This document shows positions 16,955 to 26,338 of a stretch of DNA of 64,000 nt, piece by piece. The stretch's first letter is position 1, and each line of letters begins with the position of its first letter. Source of the DNA: Chryseobacterium soli. Lineage in GTDB: Bacteria > Bacteroidota > Bacteroidia > Flavobacteriales > Weeksellaceae. The stretch covers positions 310,001-374,000 of the forward strand of contig NZ_JPRH01000003.1 in NCBI RefSeq assembly GCF_000737705.1, given 5' to 3'. The notes under the pieces are model-generated. The model worked only from the letters and a program-made list of their open reading frames with translations, ran no database searches and was not told where the DNA came from. The position numbers and the translations under genes were made by a program.

Positions 16955-17728
16955 ATGGCAAAAATCATAGGTATCGCTAATCAAAAAGGAGGAGTTGGAA
17001 AAACAACAACAGCTGTAAATTTAGCTGCGGCATTAGGGGTATTAGAGAAAAAAATACTGATTATTGATGCTGATCCTCAGGCGAATGCAACTTCCGGTCT
17101 TGGAGTTGAAGATGTTCAGTATTCTACATATAATCTGCTTGAACACAGTGTGGAAACCAGAACATGTATTAAAAGAACAACTACTCCCAATTTGGATATT
17201 GTTCCTTCTCATATTGATTTGGTAGCAGCAGAAATTGAATTGGTGGATAAAGAAGACCGTGAGTACATGCTGAAAAAAGCATTGGCCAGCGTAAGAGACG
17301 ACTATGACTATATCATCATCGACTGTGCACCGAGTTTAGGTCTTATTACGGTAAATGCCCTTACTGCGGCAGATTCTGTGATTATCCCGATCCAGTGTGA
17401 GTACTTTGCATTGGAAGGATTAGGAAAACTTTTGAATACCATTAAAAATGTTCAGAAGATCCATAATAAAGACTTAGATATTGAAGGACTTCTTTTGACC
17501 ATGTACGACAGCAGATTGAGATTGTCTAATCAGGTAGTAGAAGAAGTGAATGCACACTTCCCGGAAATGGTTTTTGAAACCATTATCAGCAGAAATGTAC
17601 GATTAAGTGAAGCTCCAAGTTTCGGGGAAAGTATTCTGAACTATGATGCCGAAAGTAAAGGTGCTGTTCAGTATATCCAGTTGGCAGAAGAAGTGTTGCT
17701 AAGGAATGAAAATTTAGTAAAGAATTAA
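16955..17728 (+). CDS. parA: ParA family chromosome-partitioning ATPase (Soj)
   Basis: A 257-residue Walker-type ATPase that segregates the chromosome together with ParB. The deviant Walker A KGGVGKTTTA is at residues 10-19, Walker A' is IIDADPQAN and Walker B IIIDCAPSLGL. The frame is open 40 codons further upstream, but that extension crosses the hairpin and promoter and is not ParA-like, so the ATG at 16955 is preferred. parB follows after 84 bases. Confidence 0.95.
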   Translation: MAKIIGIANQKGGVGKTTTAVNLAAALGVLEKKILIIDADPQANATSGLGVEDVQYSTYNLLEHSVETRTCIKRTTTPNLDIVPSHIDLVAAEIELVDKEDREYMLKKALASVRDDYDYIIIDCAPSLGLITVNALTAADSVIIPIQCEYFALEGLGKLLNTIKNVQKIHNKDLDIEGLLLTMYDSRLRLSNQVVEEVNAHFPEMVFETIISRNVRLSEAPSFGESILNYDAESKGAVQYIQLAEEVLLRNENLVKN

Positions 17729-17812
17729 ATTAATAATAAATGGACGGTAAGCGAGTCTTGCTATTTCAAATACTGATGATCGCTTATTAATTATCATTTA
17801 TCAATTATATCT

Positions 17813-18706
17813 ATGAAGGACAAAAAAAGAGTTATGGGGCGCGGTTTAGGCGCAATTTTAAGTGCTGAATCCAAAGCGAGTATCAATTCTGCTACCGATG
17901 AAGGGGCAGACAAATTTGTGGGGAATATTGTAGAAGTAGCACTTGAAGATATTTATCCCAATCCTACTCAGCCAAGGACTTATTTTGATGAAAAAGCATT
18001 AAACGAACTTGCACAGTCAATCAAAAACCTAGGAATGATCCAGCCGATTACCCTAAGGAAAGATGGCGAAAAGTTTGAAATCATATCAGGGGAAAGACGT
18101 TACAGAGCGAGTAAAATTGCTGGTTTAACGGCTATTCCTGCTTATATCCGTTTGGTGAACGATCAGGAGCTTCTTGAGATGGCTCTTGTTGAAAATATTC
18201 AAAGAGAAGATCTTGATGCGATTGAGATTGCATTGACGTATCAGAGGCTTTTGGATGAAATTGGGCTTACGCAGGAAAATCTTAGCCACAGAGTAGGGAA
18301 AGACAGAAGTACAATCACCAACTCCATCAGATTGTTAAGATTAAGCCCGGATATTCAAAATGCCATTAGAAGCGGAGAAATTTCTGCAGGGCATGGCAGA
18401 GCAATTATCAGTCTTGACAATGAGGAGCTGCAACAGATTTTATTTGACAGAATCATTAAAGAACATCTGAATGTACGTCAGACAGAGCAGGTTTCTATGG
18501 CTCTGAAAAATCCTAAATCACCGGCAGCCAAAAAAGAAAAAGTAGAGCTTTCAAACAATTATAAAAGAGTACAGAAGACGATCTCTGATATCCTTGATGT
18601 AAAAGTGGAGATCAAATCCTCTGGAAACGGTAAAAGAGGGAAGATTGTTCTGGACTTCAAAAATGAAGATGAGCTGGAATACATCCTGTCTCATATTAAA
18701 CAATGA
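17813..18706 (+). CDS. parB: ParB family chromosome-partitioning protein (Spo0J)
   Basis: A 297-residue parS-binding CTP switch protein. After a short basic leader (KKRVMGRGLGAIL) come the ParB/Srx domain with PNPTQPRTYFDE, ISGERRYRA and ALVENIQREDLDAIE (the CTP/catalytic box), and the helix-turn-helix GLTQENLSHRVGKDRSTITNSIRLL. The C-terminal dimerisation domain ends at LEYILSHIKQ. It overlaps the next gene by ATGA. No perfect parS site was found in the window. Confidence 0.95.
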   Translation: MKDKKRVMGRGLGAILSAESKASINSATDEGADKFVGNIVEVALEDIYPNPTQPRTYFDEKALNELAQSIKNLGMIQPITLRKDGEKFEIISGERRYRASKIAGLTAIPAYIRLVNDQELLEMALVENIQREDLDAIEIALTYQRLLDEIGLTQENLSHRVGKDRSTITNSIRLLRLSPDIQNAIRSGEISAGHGRAIISLDNEELQQILFDRIIKEHLNVRQTEQVSMALKNPKSPAAKKEKVELSNNYKRVQKTISDILDVKVEIKSSGNGKRGKIVLDFKNEDELEYILSHIKQ

Positions 18707-19341
18707 AAAAAATAGTTTTCATCCTTTTCTTGTGCATTTTTGCATCCGCATATTCACAAGTCAGTCCCAATGATACCATTCGGTTGATAAAATCTCCGAA
18801 AGACAGTGTGGCATTGGTAAAACCGGCGAAAACTAAGTCTACGGTAGTTGACGATCTGGAAAAAGCAAACGGCCCCACCAAAAAGACACTTAAGTTAAAT
18901 CCTACAAAAGCGGGGTTGTATTCTGCCGTATTTCCCGGATTAGGACAGTTTTACAATAAAAAATACTGGAAAATTCCTATCGTTTGGGGAGCTGTAGGTG
19001 CAGGAGTGGGAATTGCTGCATGGAATGATAAGCAGTACAAAAAATACAGAGAATATTATGTAGCCAAATTGAACGGGACGCCCAATGAATTTGTTGACAG
19101 TCACCCCTGGTTAGATAAAGTAGCGTTGGGAAATGCACAGGACAGATCAAAAAGACAAAGGGATTATGCCATTGCAATTACAGGTCTGATCTATGTTCTG
19201 AATATTGTAGATGCGGTAGTAGATGCCCACCTGTATGAAAGCCGTCATGATCCGGATCTTACATTCAGTCCTACGGTAATCCAGGATCAATATGGTTTTG
19301 CACCGCCAAAAACAGGATTGAGTTTAAGTTACAAATTTTAA
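18703..19341 (+). CDS. DUF5683 domain membrane protein
   Basis: A 212-residue protein with an N-terminal signal peptide (KKIVFILFLCIFASAYSQ) and the DUF5683 core TKAGLYSAVFPGLGQFYNKKYW, followed by two hydrophobic segments (IVWGAVGAGVGIAAW and a later AITGLIYVLNIVDAVVDA). Family function is unknown. It starts within the parB stop region (ATGA overlap) and so is translationally coupled to parB. The order parA-parB-DUF5683-dapB-lepB recurs in flavobacteria (recollection, not checked here). Confidence 0.82.
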   Translation: MKKIVFILFLCIFASAYSQVSPNDTIRLIKSPKDSVALVKPAKTKSTVVDDLEKANGPTKKTLKLNPTKAGLYSAVFPGLGQFYNKKYWKIPIVWGAVGAGVGIAAWNDKQYKKYREYYVAKLNGTPNEFVDSHPWLDKVALGNAQDRSKRQRDYAIAITGLIYVLNIVDAVVDAHLYESRHDPDLTFSPTVIQDQYGFAPPKTGLSLSYKF

Positions 19342-19398
19342 TACACAGTCTGCAGTAAACCACAAGATATAAGCAGATAAAAAATAATACAATACCAC

Positions 19399-20100
19399 AT
19401 GAAAATAGCCTTAGTTGGATACGGTAAAATGGGTAAAATCATTGATGAGATTGCTCAAAAAAGAGGACATGAAGTCGTTGCCCGGCTGAAAGAAACCCCA
19501 ACTGCTCAAAATCTGAATAATCCGGATGTTGTTATCGAATTTTCACTGCCTGAGGTAGCTTTTGATAACATAAAAACATGTCTGGAAAATAAAATCCCTG
19601 TCATCTGCGGAACAACCGGATGGCTGGAGAAAAAGGCTGAAATAGAAAAAATTGCTGTAGATAATGATACAGCATTTTTATATGGCTCGAATTTTAGTTT
19701 GGGAGTGAATTTATTTTTTGCTCTAAACGAAAAGTTAGCTGCTCTTATGAAAAACGTAGATGAATACTCTTGCCAGTTGGAAGAAATTCATCATGTTCAC
19801 AAAAAAGATGCCCCAAGCGGAACCGCAATTTCCATTGCAGAAGGAATCATCGAAAATAACCCTAAATTTGAAGCATGGAAACTGGAAGAAACGCAGGGTA
19901 AAGAATTAGGTATTTTTGCGGTTCGTGAAGATGAAGTTCCCGGTACCCACAGTGTTTTCTACAAAAGTGAGGTCGATGAAATAGAAATAAAACATACTGC
20001 GTTCAACAGAGATGGATTTGCACTGGGAGCAGTTGTGGCAGCAGAATGGATCAAAGACAAAAAAGGAAACTTTGGAATGAAAGACGTTTTAGGTCTTTAA
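19399..20100 (+). CDS. dapB: 4-hydroxy-tetrahydrodipicolinate reductase
   Basis: A 233-residue NAD(P)H-dependent enzyme of the lysine/meso-diaminopimelate pathway. The nucleotide-binding GYGKMGK is at residues 7-13. ICGTTGW and the catalytic signature EEIHHVHKKDAPSGTA follow, with His and Lys as expected, and the C-terminal FNRDGFALGAVVAAEW. It is slightly shorter than the E. coli enzyme (~270), as in other Bacteroidota. It supplies peptidoglycan precursor next to cell-envelope genes. Confidence 0.94.
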   Translation: MKIALVGYGKMGKIIDEIAQKRGHEVVARLKETPTAQNLNNPDVVIEFSLPEVAFDNIKTCLENKIPVICGTTGWLEKKAEIEKIAVDNDTAFLYGSNFSLGVNLFFALNEKLAALMKNVDEYSCQLEEIHHVHKKDAPSGTAISIAEGIIENNPKFEAWKLEETQGKELGIFAVREDEVPGTHSVFYKSEVDEIEIKHTAFNRDGFALGAVVAAEWIKDKKGNFGMKDVLGL

Positions 20101-20181
20101 GTTTGTAACAAATCTATCAAATCATAAACTAATTAAAGAATTGCTCAACACAAATTCAATTAGAATAGGCACAGAAAATTT

Positions 20182-21828
20182 ATGAATTATTTTTTAACTT
20201 ACGCAGTATACGTTCTCATTTTATCCGTATTAATGGGAGCTTCAACTTGGAAGCTGTTCAAGAAAATGGGGTATAGTCCTTTATTGGCATTCGTACCTTT
20301 CTATAATTACTTCATTATTTTAAAGGAGACAAAACATCCTAAATGGTGGGCAATTTTATCATATATGCCGATCGTTGGGCCTATTATGATGTCGGTTTTC
20401 CATATTTATTTAATGAAAAAATTTGGAAAGCATTTATTTCAACACCAGCTACTGACGGTTATTCTTCCATTCATCTATATGGCAACCGTTAATTATTCAA
20501 AAGATGTAGAGTTGGAAGACGAAGCAGCCAACGAATTGTTCATGACAGACGAAGAGAAAAATGAAAAGAAAAAAGATTCTTTTATAGGTTCTATTACTTT
20601 TGCTGTTGTTTTCGCAACTATTATCCACGTTTTTGTAACGCAGCCTTTCGGGATTCCAACAGGATCCATGGAAAGAACGCTTCTAGTGGGTGATTTCCTT
20701 TTTGTGAATAAATGGAGCTACGGATACAGACTTCCCATGCGTCCCGTATCAATACCTTTCCTTCAGGGAACTATTTTTGATGCAGGCGAAAAAGGGAATC
20801 CTAAAGATGATCCAAAATCATATGTAGACGCAGTAAAATTGCCTTACGAAAGAATTTTACAATTCAACAAACCTCAAAAAAAGGATATTGTTGTTTTCAA
20901 CTATCCTCAGGATTCTGTGCATACCGCAATCGACAGAAAAGACCCTTATGTAAAAAGATGTGTGGCTGTAGCAGGGGATACTTTTGAGATGAGAGGCGGA
21001 AGACTTTTCGTAAATGGAAAAGCAGAAACATTTTTAGGAGATCAGGAAGTTCAGCACAGATATATTGTGATAACGGCAAGTCAATTAGATATTCCTGGAT
21101 TGTATAAAACATATGGTTTTCTTCCTGTTAGTGAGCAGCAAATGGATAAAGGTGGTTTTGTATATGGTTTTCAGGGTCTTACTGATAAAACGGCTGCTGA
21201 TATAAAGCAACTTCCTCAGGTAGTGAGTATGAAAGAAGATATTCTTGAAAAAGGATATTCTGCGGTGGCTTACAGAGACGAGTTAAAGAAAAGTATTGAT
21301 ACCACTCAATCTATTTTCCCTATCAACAAACCTTGGAATCAGGATTGGTATGGTCCGCTTAAAATTCCTAAAAAAGGTGATGTAGTAGCGATTAACCAAG
21401 AAACATTGCCTGAATACCAGTGGATCATTTCTGAATATGAACATAATAATTTAGAAAAGAAAAACGGAAAAATTTTCATTAACGGAAAAGAAACCAATCA
21501 ATATACTATCCAACAGGATTATTATATGATGATTGGAGACAACAGAGATGCTTCTTTAGACGCAAGATTCTTTGGTTTCGTTCCGGAAGAAAATATCGTT
21601 GGTAAGCCAATGTTCACTTGGATGAGTATTGAAGGAGCATTTAAGGATTCCGGTTCTTCTTATCAAGCTGATGGCTGGAGGATCCGTTGGGACAGAATGT
21701 TTAAAGCAACCAATACCGGAGAAGCTAACAAAACCTCTTATTGGTGGGTAGCAGCCATGATTCTTATTCTATTCTTCGGATGGGAATATTTTATGAAACT
21801 ATTTGGAAAGAATAAGACAGAAGAATAG
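20182..21828 (+). CDS. lepB: Signal peptidase I with an N-terminal DUF5684-like membrane domain
   Basis: A 548-residue inner-membrane serine protease removing signal peptides. The N-terminal ~105 residues form several membrane helices (LLAFVPFYNYFIILKETKHP motif, DUF5684-like) fused to the S26 protease domain. The nucleophile Ser162 is in PTGSMERTL, the general base Lys258 in YVKRCVAVAGD, and the C-terminal box is GDNRDASLDARFFGF. A large insert between the Lys and the GDNR box is typical of Bacteroidota LepB. A last membrane helix lies near the C terminus. The next gene begins one base into its stop codon. Confidence 0.93.
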   Translation: MNYFLTYAVYVLILSVLMGASTWKLFKKMGYSPLLAFVPFYNYFIILKETKHPKWWAILSYMPIVGPIMMSVFHIYLMKKFGKHLFQHQLLTVILPFIYMATVNYSKDVELEDEAANELFMTDEEKNEKKKDSFIGSITFAVVFATIIHVFVTQPFGIPTGSMERTLLVGDFLFVNKWSYGYRLPMRPVSIPFLQGTIFDAGEKGNPKDDPKSYVDAVKLPYERILQFNKPQKKDIVVFNYPQDSVHTAIDRKDPYVKRCVAVAGDTFEMRGGRLFVNGKAETFLGDQEVQHRYIVITASQLDIPGLYKTYGFLPVSEQQMDKGGFVYGFQGLTDKTAADIKQLPQVVSMKEDILEKGYSAVAYRDELKKSIDTTQSIFPINKPWNQDWYGPLKIPKKGDVVAINQETLPEYQWIISEYEHNNLEKKNGKIFINGKETNQYTIQQDYYMMIGDNRDASLDARFFGFVPEENIVGKPMFTWMSIEGAFKDSGSSYQADGWRIRWDRMFKATNTGEANKTSYWWVAAMILILFFGWEYFMKLFGKNKTEE

Positions 21829-22508
21829 TGTTTAAAAACAAGATATTTAATAAGGTACTTCTTACGGGAAGCTTTATTGTAACTCTTTTAATTATTGCAA
21901 AACTCTCAGGGGTTTTGCAATATGCTTTTGTACCCCAGGCTGGAAACGAACCTACGATTAAAAGAAGATCACTGGTATTCATGAGCAATATTCTACCTTA
22001 TGACAAATATAAGATGCTAGTTTATAATCAAAACAATACACGTTATGAAAAAGGGACTTATGTACAAAGGCTTGTAGGGATTGAAAATGATAAAATTCAT
22101 ATCAAGAATGGTGTTCTTTACGTTAATGATACTTTGATTGACAGTAGATTTAATTTAAAGCATAATTATAAAATAGATAGAGCTTTTTCAAATCATCTTA
22201 TGTTAAATAAAGGAGTAAGTGAAAATGAAATTTTTCCTATTGGAGAAGAATATTTCATAGCTCAATTAAGTAAAAGTGATCTTAATGATGATTTTTTTTA
22301 TGAAAGATTCATAAATACAACCCAGGATACGGCTATTTTTAATATTTATCATAAAGAATGGACTGCTGATAATTTTGGTCCTCTCATTATACCAAAAAAT
22401 AAGTTGTTTTTTCTGGGGGATAATCGTAATGGAAGCTTGGATTCACGATATTTAGGCTTCGTAGATAAAAAAGATCTAGTTGGTAGGGTTTTTTATCCTA
22501 AAAATTAA
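21828..22508 (+). CDS. Signal peptidase I-like protein lacking both catalytic residues
   Basis: A 226-residue S26-family protein with one N-terminal membrane helix. The start is GTG, overlapping the lepB stop (TAGTG). The GDNRNGSLDSRYLGFV box near the C terminus is intact, and VGIENDKIHIKNGVLYVND matches the segment after the catalytic Lys in LepB. However, the nucleophile motif PTGSME is replaced by PQAGNE (Gly39 instead of Ser) and the general base Lys by Gln80 (YVQRLVG). It therefore looks like an inactive paralogue, perhaps a partner or regulator of LepB. It is not a decayed gene: the frame is intact and hydrophobic and charged patterns are kept. Confidence 0.85.
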   Translation: MFKNKIFNKVLLTGSFIVTLLIIAKLSGVLQYAFVPQAGNEPTIKRRSLVFMSNILPYDKYKMLVYNQNNTRYEKGTYVQRLVGIENDKIHIKNGVLYVNDTLIDSRFNLKHNYKIDRAFSNHLMLNKGVSENEIFPIGEEYFIAQLSKSDLNDDFFYERFINTTQDTAIFNIYHKEWTADNFGPLIIPKNKLFFLGDNRNGSLDSRYLGFVDKKDLVGRVFYPKN

Positions 22509-22514
22509 ATTATA

Positions 22515-23129
22515 ATGCAAAATATATTATTACCGGTATTTTATTTACCACCAATTTCTTGGTTTTCAGTGTTTTTAGATCCTGTAAACGATGTTGTATT
22601 TGAGCAATTCGAAAGCTTCCCGAAACAAACCTACAGAAGCAGAACGAATATTTATGGTGCCAACGGCAAACTTTCGCTGATCATCCCAATTACACATAAT
22701 GGTAAAAGGGAATTTAAAGACATTGAGATCTCCTACAGTGAAGACTGGAGAAGCATTCACTGGAAATCCATAAAGACTGCTTACCAAAGTTCTCCTTACT
22801 TCGAATACTATGAAGATAAATTAAAGAAGATCTTTGAATTGAAAGAAAAATATTTGTTGGATTTCAATATTAAAGCCTTGGAAATTATCAAACAGATCTT
22901 AAAGGCAGAAAAGGCACAGTCTTTGAATGAAGAATATATCAAAAATCCTGATGCTGTTAATTTTAGAGAAAAATTTTCCGCAAAACTTCCTTCAGAATTT
23001 GAAATGGAAGAATATTATCAGACGTTCACTGATAAATTAGGATTTTTAGCTGACCTTTCGATTGTAGACCTTATTTGTAACAAAGGGCCTGAATCGATGA
23101 CTTATATAAAAAATATTAAATATTCATAG
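22515..23129 (+). CDS. WbqC family protein
   Basis: A 204-residue cytoplasmic protein of the WbqC-like family, found near polysaccharide and envelope genes and without a settled activity. Recognisable elements are the N-terminal LLPVFYLPPISWFSVF, the FPKQTYRSRTNIYGANG stretch (where WbqC proteins have a QTYRNR-like motif), and the HWKSIKTAYQSSPYFEYY segment. It follows the degenerate signal peptidase after 6 bases, likely in the same transcript as dapB-lepB. Confidence 0.82.
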   Translation: MQNILLPVFYLPPISWFSVFLDPVNDVVFEQFESFPKQTYRSRTNIYGANGKLSLIIPITHNGKREFKDIEISYSEDWRSIHWKSIKTAYQSSPYFEYYEDKLKKIFELKEKYLLDFNIKALEIIKQILKAEKAQSLNEEYIKNPDAVNFREKFSAKLPSEFEMEEYYQTFTDKLGFLADLSIVDLICNKGPESMTYIKNIKYS

Positions 23130-23217
23130 TAACATAAAATCGCTATTCATGAAATTCTCTGAAATTTCACCAATGAAATGGCGTTTGTGTATGACCTTAA
23201 AAAATAAATATCAACAT

Positions 23218-24900
23218 ATGAAAAAGGTATTATTAGCTGCTGTTTTTTTAGCAGGTTTTAGTTTCTCTTATGCTCAGGAAGCACAGGCGAAAACCACTGA
23301 TCCGAATGAAGATAAAGATCTGATGACTTGGTATCATAAAGATTTTTCTACAACAAAAGTATATGGTGTAAATACAGAAAATGCGTATAAATATTTAGAA
23401 TCCAAAGGATTAAAACCAACTACCGTTGTAGTAGGGGTTTTAGACAGCGGAGTGCAGGTAGACCACCCGGGATTGGTGAAAAACGTTTGGACTAATCCAA
23501 ATGAAGTTCCCAATAACGGTAAAGATGATGATGGAAACGGCTATATCGATGATGTACACGGATGGAATTTTATCGGTGGTAAAAATGGAGATGTAGATAT
23601 CGACAACATGGAAGTAACAAGGGTTGTTGCCAAATACAAACCTGTTTTTGAAGGCGACGATTCTGCAAAAAACAAGGCGAATCAGGCTAAAATGCCTGAA
23701 GAATTTGCCCTGTACATGAAATCTAAAGATCTTTTCGGTAAAAAAAGTATAGAAGCAAAACAAAGCCTTCAAACTTATACCATGATCACTGACCTGATTC
23801 CTAATATGGTAAAATTATTAGGAGGAAAATCAGTGACACCTGAAACCGTTGCGGGAATTAAAGCCCCAACAGAACAGAAAGATGCTGTTGCATTAAGTAT
23901 TTTGACTCAGGTTTCTCAAAGCCCTGAATTCAAAGGAAAGTCTCCTGCAGAATTTGAAAAGCTGATGAAAGAGCAGATGAAAGAAGCGGTTGACCACTTT
24001 GCGCCTATGGCTAAGCAGTATGATGTGAATTATGATACCAGAAAAGAAATCGTAGGCGATAACTATGATGACTATTCTGAAAAGAATTATGGAAATAACC
24101 ATTACGAAGGACCGGATGCAGAACACGGAACACACGTTGCCGGAATCATCGCAGGACTTCCGCAAGGAAAAGAAGTTCAGCATGGAGTAGCTTCAAAAGT
24201 GGCTAAAATCATGTCTGTAAGAACCGTTCCAAATGGTGATGAAAGAGATAAAGACGTAGCCAACGCGATCCGATATGCAGTGGATAACGGTGCCAAAGTA
24301 TTGAACATGAGTTTTGGTAAGCCTGTATCTCCTGGTAAAAATGTAGTTTGGGATGCTTTCAAATATGCAGAAGATAAAAATGTATTGTTAGTAAAAGCAG
24401 CCGGTAACGAAAATGAAGATGTAGCGGAACATTTGGCATATCCTACCAACTTTAAAAACATTACAGATGATAAACCGTTTGTGAATAACGTATTGGTAGT
24501 AGGAGCGAGCACGAACAGAAATAATGAATTGAGAGCAAGTTTCTCCAACTTTAATAAGAAAATGGTCAATGTTTTCGCTCCGGGAGAAGAGATTTATTCT
24601 ACTGTTCCTAAAAACGAATACAGATACCTGCAGGGTACTTCAATGGCTTCACCTGTAGTAGCGGGTGCTGCTGCGGTTTTACTGGCATACATGCCTAATC
24701 TGAAGCCTTACCAGGTAATTGAAGCATTGGTGAAATCAAGCAACCCGAATACAGAGAACCAATTTGGTGATTTCTCTCAGGCCGGAGGAGTAATCGATGT
24801 AAAGAAAGCTGCTGAATACGCTTACACCAATTTTTATAACGGTAAATCTTCAGGAAATACAAAGCCTGCGAAATCCGTAAAAAAGGCTGTTAAAAAATAA
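23218..24900 (+). CDS. S8 family (subtilisin-like) serine peptidase, secreted
   Basis: A 560-residue secreted protease. The start at 23218 gives a signal peptide ending SFSYAQ; the frame is open 23 codons further upstream but without a signal. Catalytic triad: Asp76 (VGVLDSGVQ), His303 (EHGTHVAGI) and Ser475 (GTSMASPVV). The Asp-His distance of 227 residues is far above the ~32 of subtilisin, so a Lys/Glu-rich helical insert of about 190 residues sits between them. A DDDGNGYIDD stretch could bind calcium. The C terminus is basic and has no T9SS tail. It is monocistronic with a terminator. Confidence 0.9.
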   Translation: MKKVLLAAVFLAGFSFSYAQEAQAKTTDPNEDKDLMTWYHKDFSTTKVYGVNTENAYKYLESKGLKPTTVVVGVLDSGVQVDHPGLVKNVWTNPNEVPNNGKDDDGNGYIDDVHGWNFIGGKNGDVDIDNMEVTRVVAKYKPVFEGDDSAKNKANQAKMPEEFALYMKSKDLFGKKSIEAKQSLQTYTMITDLIPNMVKLLGGKSVTPETVAGIKAPTEQKDAVALSILTQVSQSPEFKGKSPAEFEKLMKEQMKEAVDHFAPMAKQYDVNYDTRKEIVGDNYDDYSEKNYGNNHYEGPDAEHGTHVAGIIAGLPQGKEVQHGVASKVAKIMSVRTVPNGDERDKDVANAIRYAVDNGAKVLNMSFGKPVSPGKNVVWDAFKYAEDKNVLLVKAAGNENEDVAEHLAYPTNFKNITDDKPFVNNVLVVGASTNRNNELRASFSNFNKKMVNVFAPGEEIYSTVPKNEYRYLQGTSMASPVVAGAAAVLLAYMPNLKPYQVIEALVKSSNPNTENQFGDFSQAGGVIDVKKAAEYAYTNFYNGKSSGNTKPAKSVKKAVKK

Positions 24901-24930
24901 TATATCTCCCTGTATTTAAGGAATAACCAC

Positions 24931-24960
24931 AAAAAGTCCGGATTTTCCGGACTTTTTTTA
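24931..24960 (+). terminator. Terminator after the subtilase gene
   Basis: Stem AAAAGTCCGGA/TCCGGACTTTT with a short TT-rich loop, then T residues. Confidence 0.88.
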
Positions 24961-25025
24961 TTTTTATTTTTCAATTTTGGCACGGTTTTTTGTAACTTTA
25001 TAACAACAAAATAATAAACAACAAA

Positions 25026-25517
25026 ATGAAAAAGTTACTACTTGCTGGAATGTTGGGGTCAACACTTTTTGCAGTGTCTTGTTCCTCAGTTAAAAAAGCA
25101 GAAACATCTCAAAACCAAAAATCAGACTTTTTACAGCTAAAAGGAGATTGGGAAATTGTAAGTATCGACTACGATAAAGGGTATAAGATCAAACCTTTTG
25201 ACGAAGGTGCTGATGCACAGTGTTTCGTAGGAAGCCACTGGAGATTAATTCCAAACAACTATACAGGAGCCTACACATTAAGCGGTGGAGGAGCTTGTCC
25301 GGCATTTACACAGCCTATCAAATTTGAAGTGAAAAACGGAAGCAGCTTTATGTTTAAAAAAATTGCAGACGGTACAAAAGCAAAACAGAATACAGTAGGA
25401 TATTCTTTAAATATTATCAATCAGGCTAAAGATCAGTTTTCGCTTGAGCAAAATGTTCCATTTGAAGGAAACACAATAAGAGTTGTGTATAATTTCCAGA
25501 GAGCGGGAATGAAATAA
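25026..25517 (+). CDS. Lipocalin-like lipoprotein
   Basis: A 163-residue lipoprotein. The signal peptide ends at FAVSCSS, with Cys as the lipidation site. The mature part begins with a LKGDWEIVSIDYD stretch, the GxW signature of lipocalin-like folds, and continues as a beta-rich domain with two further cysteines. It is probably anchored in the outer membrane. It lies 24 bases upstream of an OmpA-family lipoprotein, with which it is probably co-transcribed. Confidence 0.75.
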   Translation: MKKLLLAGMLGSTLFAVSCSSVKKAETSQNQKSDFLQLKGDWEIVSIDYDKGYKIKPFDEGADAQCFVGSHWRLIPNNYTGAYTLSGGGACPAFTQPIKFEVKNGSSFMFKKIADGTKAKQNTVGYSLNIINQAKDQFSLEQNVPFEGNTIRVVYNFQRAGMK

Positions 25518-25541
25518 TTTATAAACATAAAAGATTAAAAA

Positions 25542-26231
25542 ATGAAATTTAATAAATCATACGTAGGAGCTCTATTCTTGTCATCAGCATTATTACTGAC
25601 AAGTTGTGAGGCAGTTCAAAACTCAAACCATCAACAGAGAGGTACAGCAGCAGGTGTTGCGTCCGGAGCTGTATTGGGAGGTATTTTAGGAAATAACGTC
25701 GGTAAAGGAGGAAATGGAGCATTAGGCGCTGTATTAGGAGGTATTATCGGTGGTGTTGCAGGTAACGTTATCGGTAACAAAATGGATAAGCAGGCTAAAG
25801 AAATTAAAGAAACTTTACCTGGTGCTGAAGTTGAAAGAGTAGGAGACGGGATTAAAGTTACCATGAGCGAAAGTATTGTGAACTTTGCTTTTGACTCTAC
25901 CAACCTTACTTCTGTTGCACAAACTAACTTAGATAAACTGGCTCAGGTTCTTACCAATAACCCTGATACCAACATCAATATTTACGGGCATACAGATGCT
26001 AAAGGAACAGATGCTTATAACCTGAATCTTTCAGAGAGAAGAGCCAATGCTGTTAAAACCTATTTATCATCTAAAGGTATTGCTTCCAGCAGAATGTTTG
26101 CAAAAGGTGAAGGGAAATCACAGCCTGTAGCTACAAACGATACTGAAGAAGGAAGAGCTAAAAACAGAAGAGTAGAATTTGCGATTACAGCAAACGAAAA
26201 AATGATTAATGATGCTAAACAAGGGCAGTAA
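25542..26231 (+). CDS. OmpA family lipoprotein with glycine-zipper segment
   Basis: A 229-residue outer-membrane lipoprotein tethering the envelope to peptidoglycan. The signal peptide ends LLTSCEA. A glycine-rich, zipper-like hydrophobic stretch (about residues 35-80, GGILGNNVGKGG type) is followed by an OmpA C domain: NFAFDSTNLT, NIYGHTDAKGTDAYN, LSERRANAVKTYL and GEGKSQPVA...GRAKNRRVEF, with the Asp and Arg that contact diaminopimelate. It shares a transcript with the preceding lipoprotein. Confidence 0.92.
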   Translation: MKFNKSYVGALFLSSALLLTSCEAVQNSNHQQRGTAAGVASGAVLGGILGNNVGKGGNGALGAVLGGIIGGVAGNVIGNKMDKQAKEIKETLPGAEVERVGDGIKVTMSESIVNFAFDSTNLTSVAQTNLDKLAQVLTNNPDTNINIYGHTDAKGTDAYNLNLSERRANAVKTYLSSKGIASSRMFAKGEGKSQPVATNDTEEGRAKNRRVEFAITANEKMINDAKQGQ

Positions 26232-26260
26232 TTAATTTAATATATAAATATTTTCAGAAA

Positions 26261-26283
26261 AGACCGCCTCGGCGGTTTTTTTT
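26261..26283 (+). terminator. Terminator after the OmpA-family gene
   Basis: Stem AACCGCC-type (ACCGCC/GGCGGT) with a two-base loop and an eight-T tail. Confidence 0.8.
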
Positions 26284-26313
26284 GTATTTTTAGGCTATAA
26301 ATTTTGAATTGTT

Positions 26314-26321
26314 TATTTTTG
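26314..26321 (+). promoter_or_regulatory. -7 promoter element for the ubiA-dprE1-dprE2-HAD operon
   Basis: TATTTTTG is an exact TAnnTTTG, 17 bases before the ATG, giving a predicted leader of only about 12 bases. Confidence 0.5.
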
Positions 26322-26338
26322 CAAATGAAACAACATAA

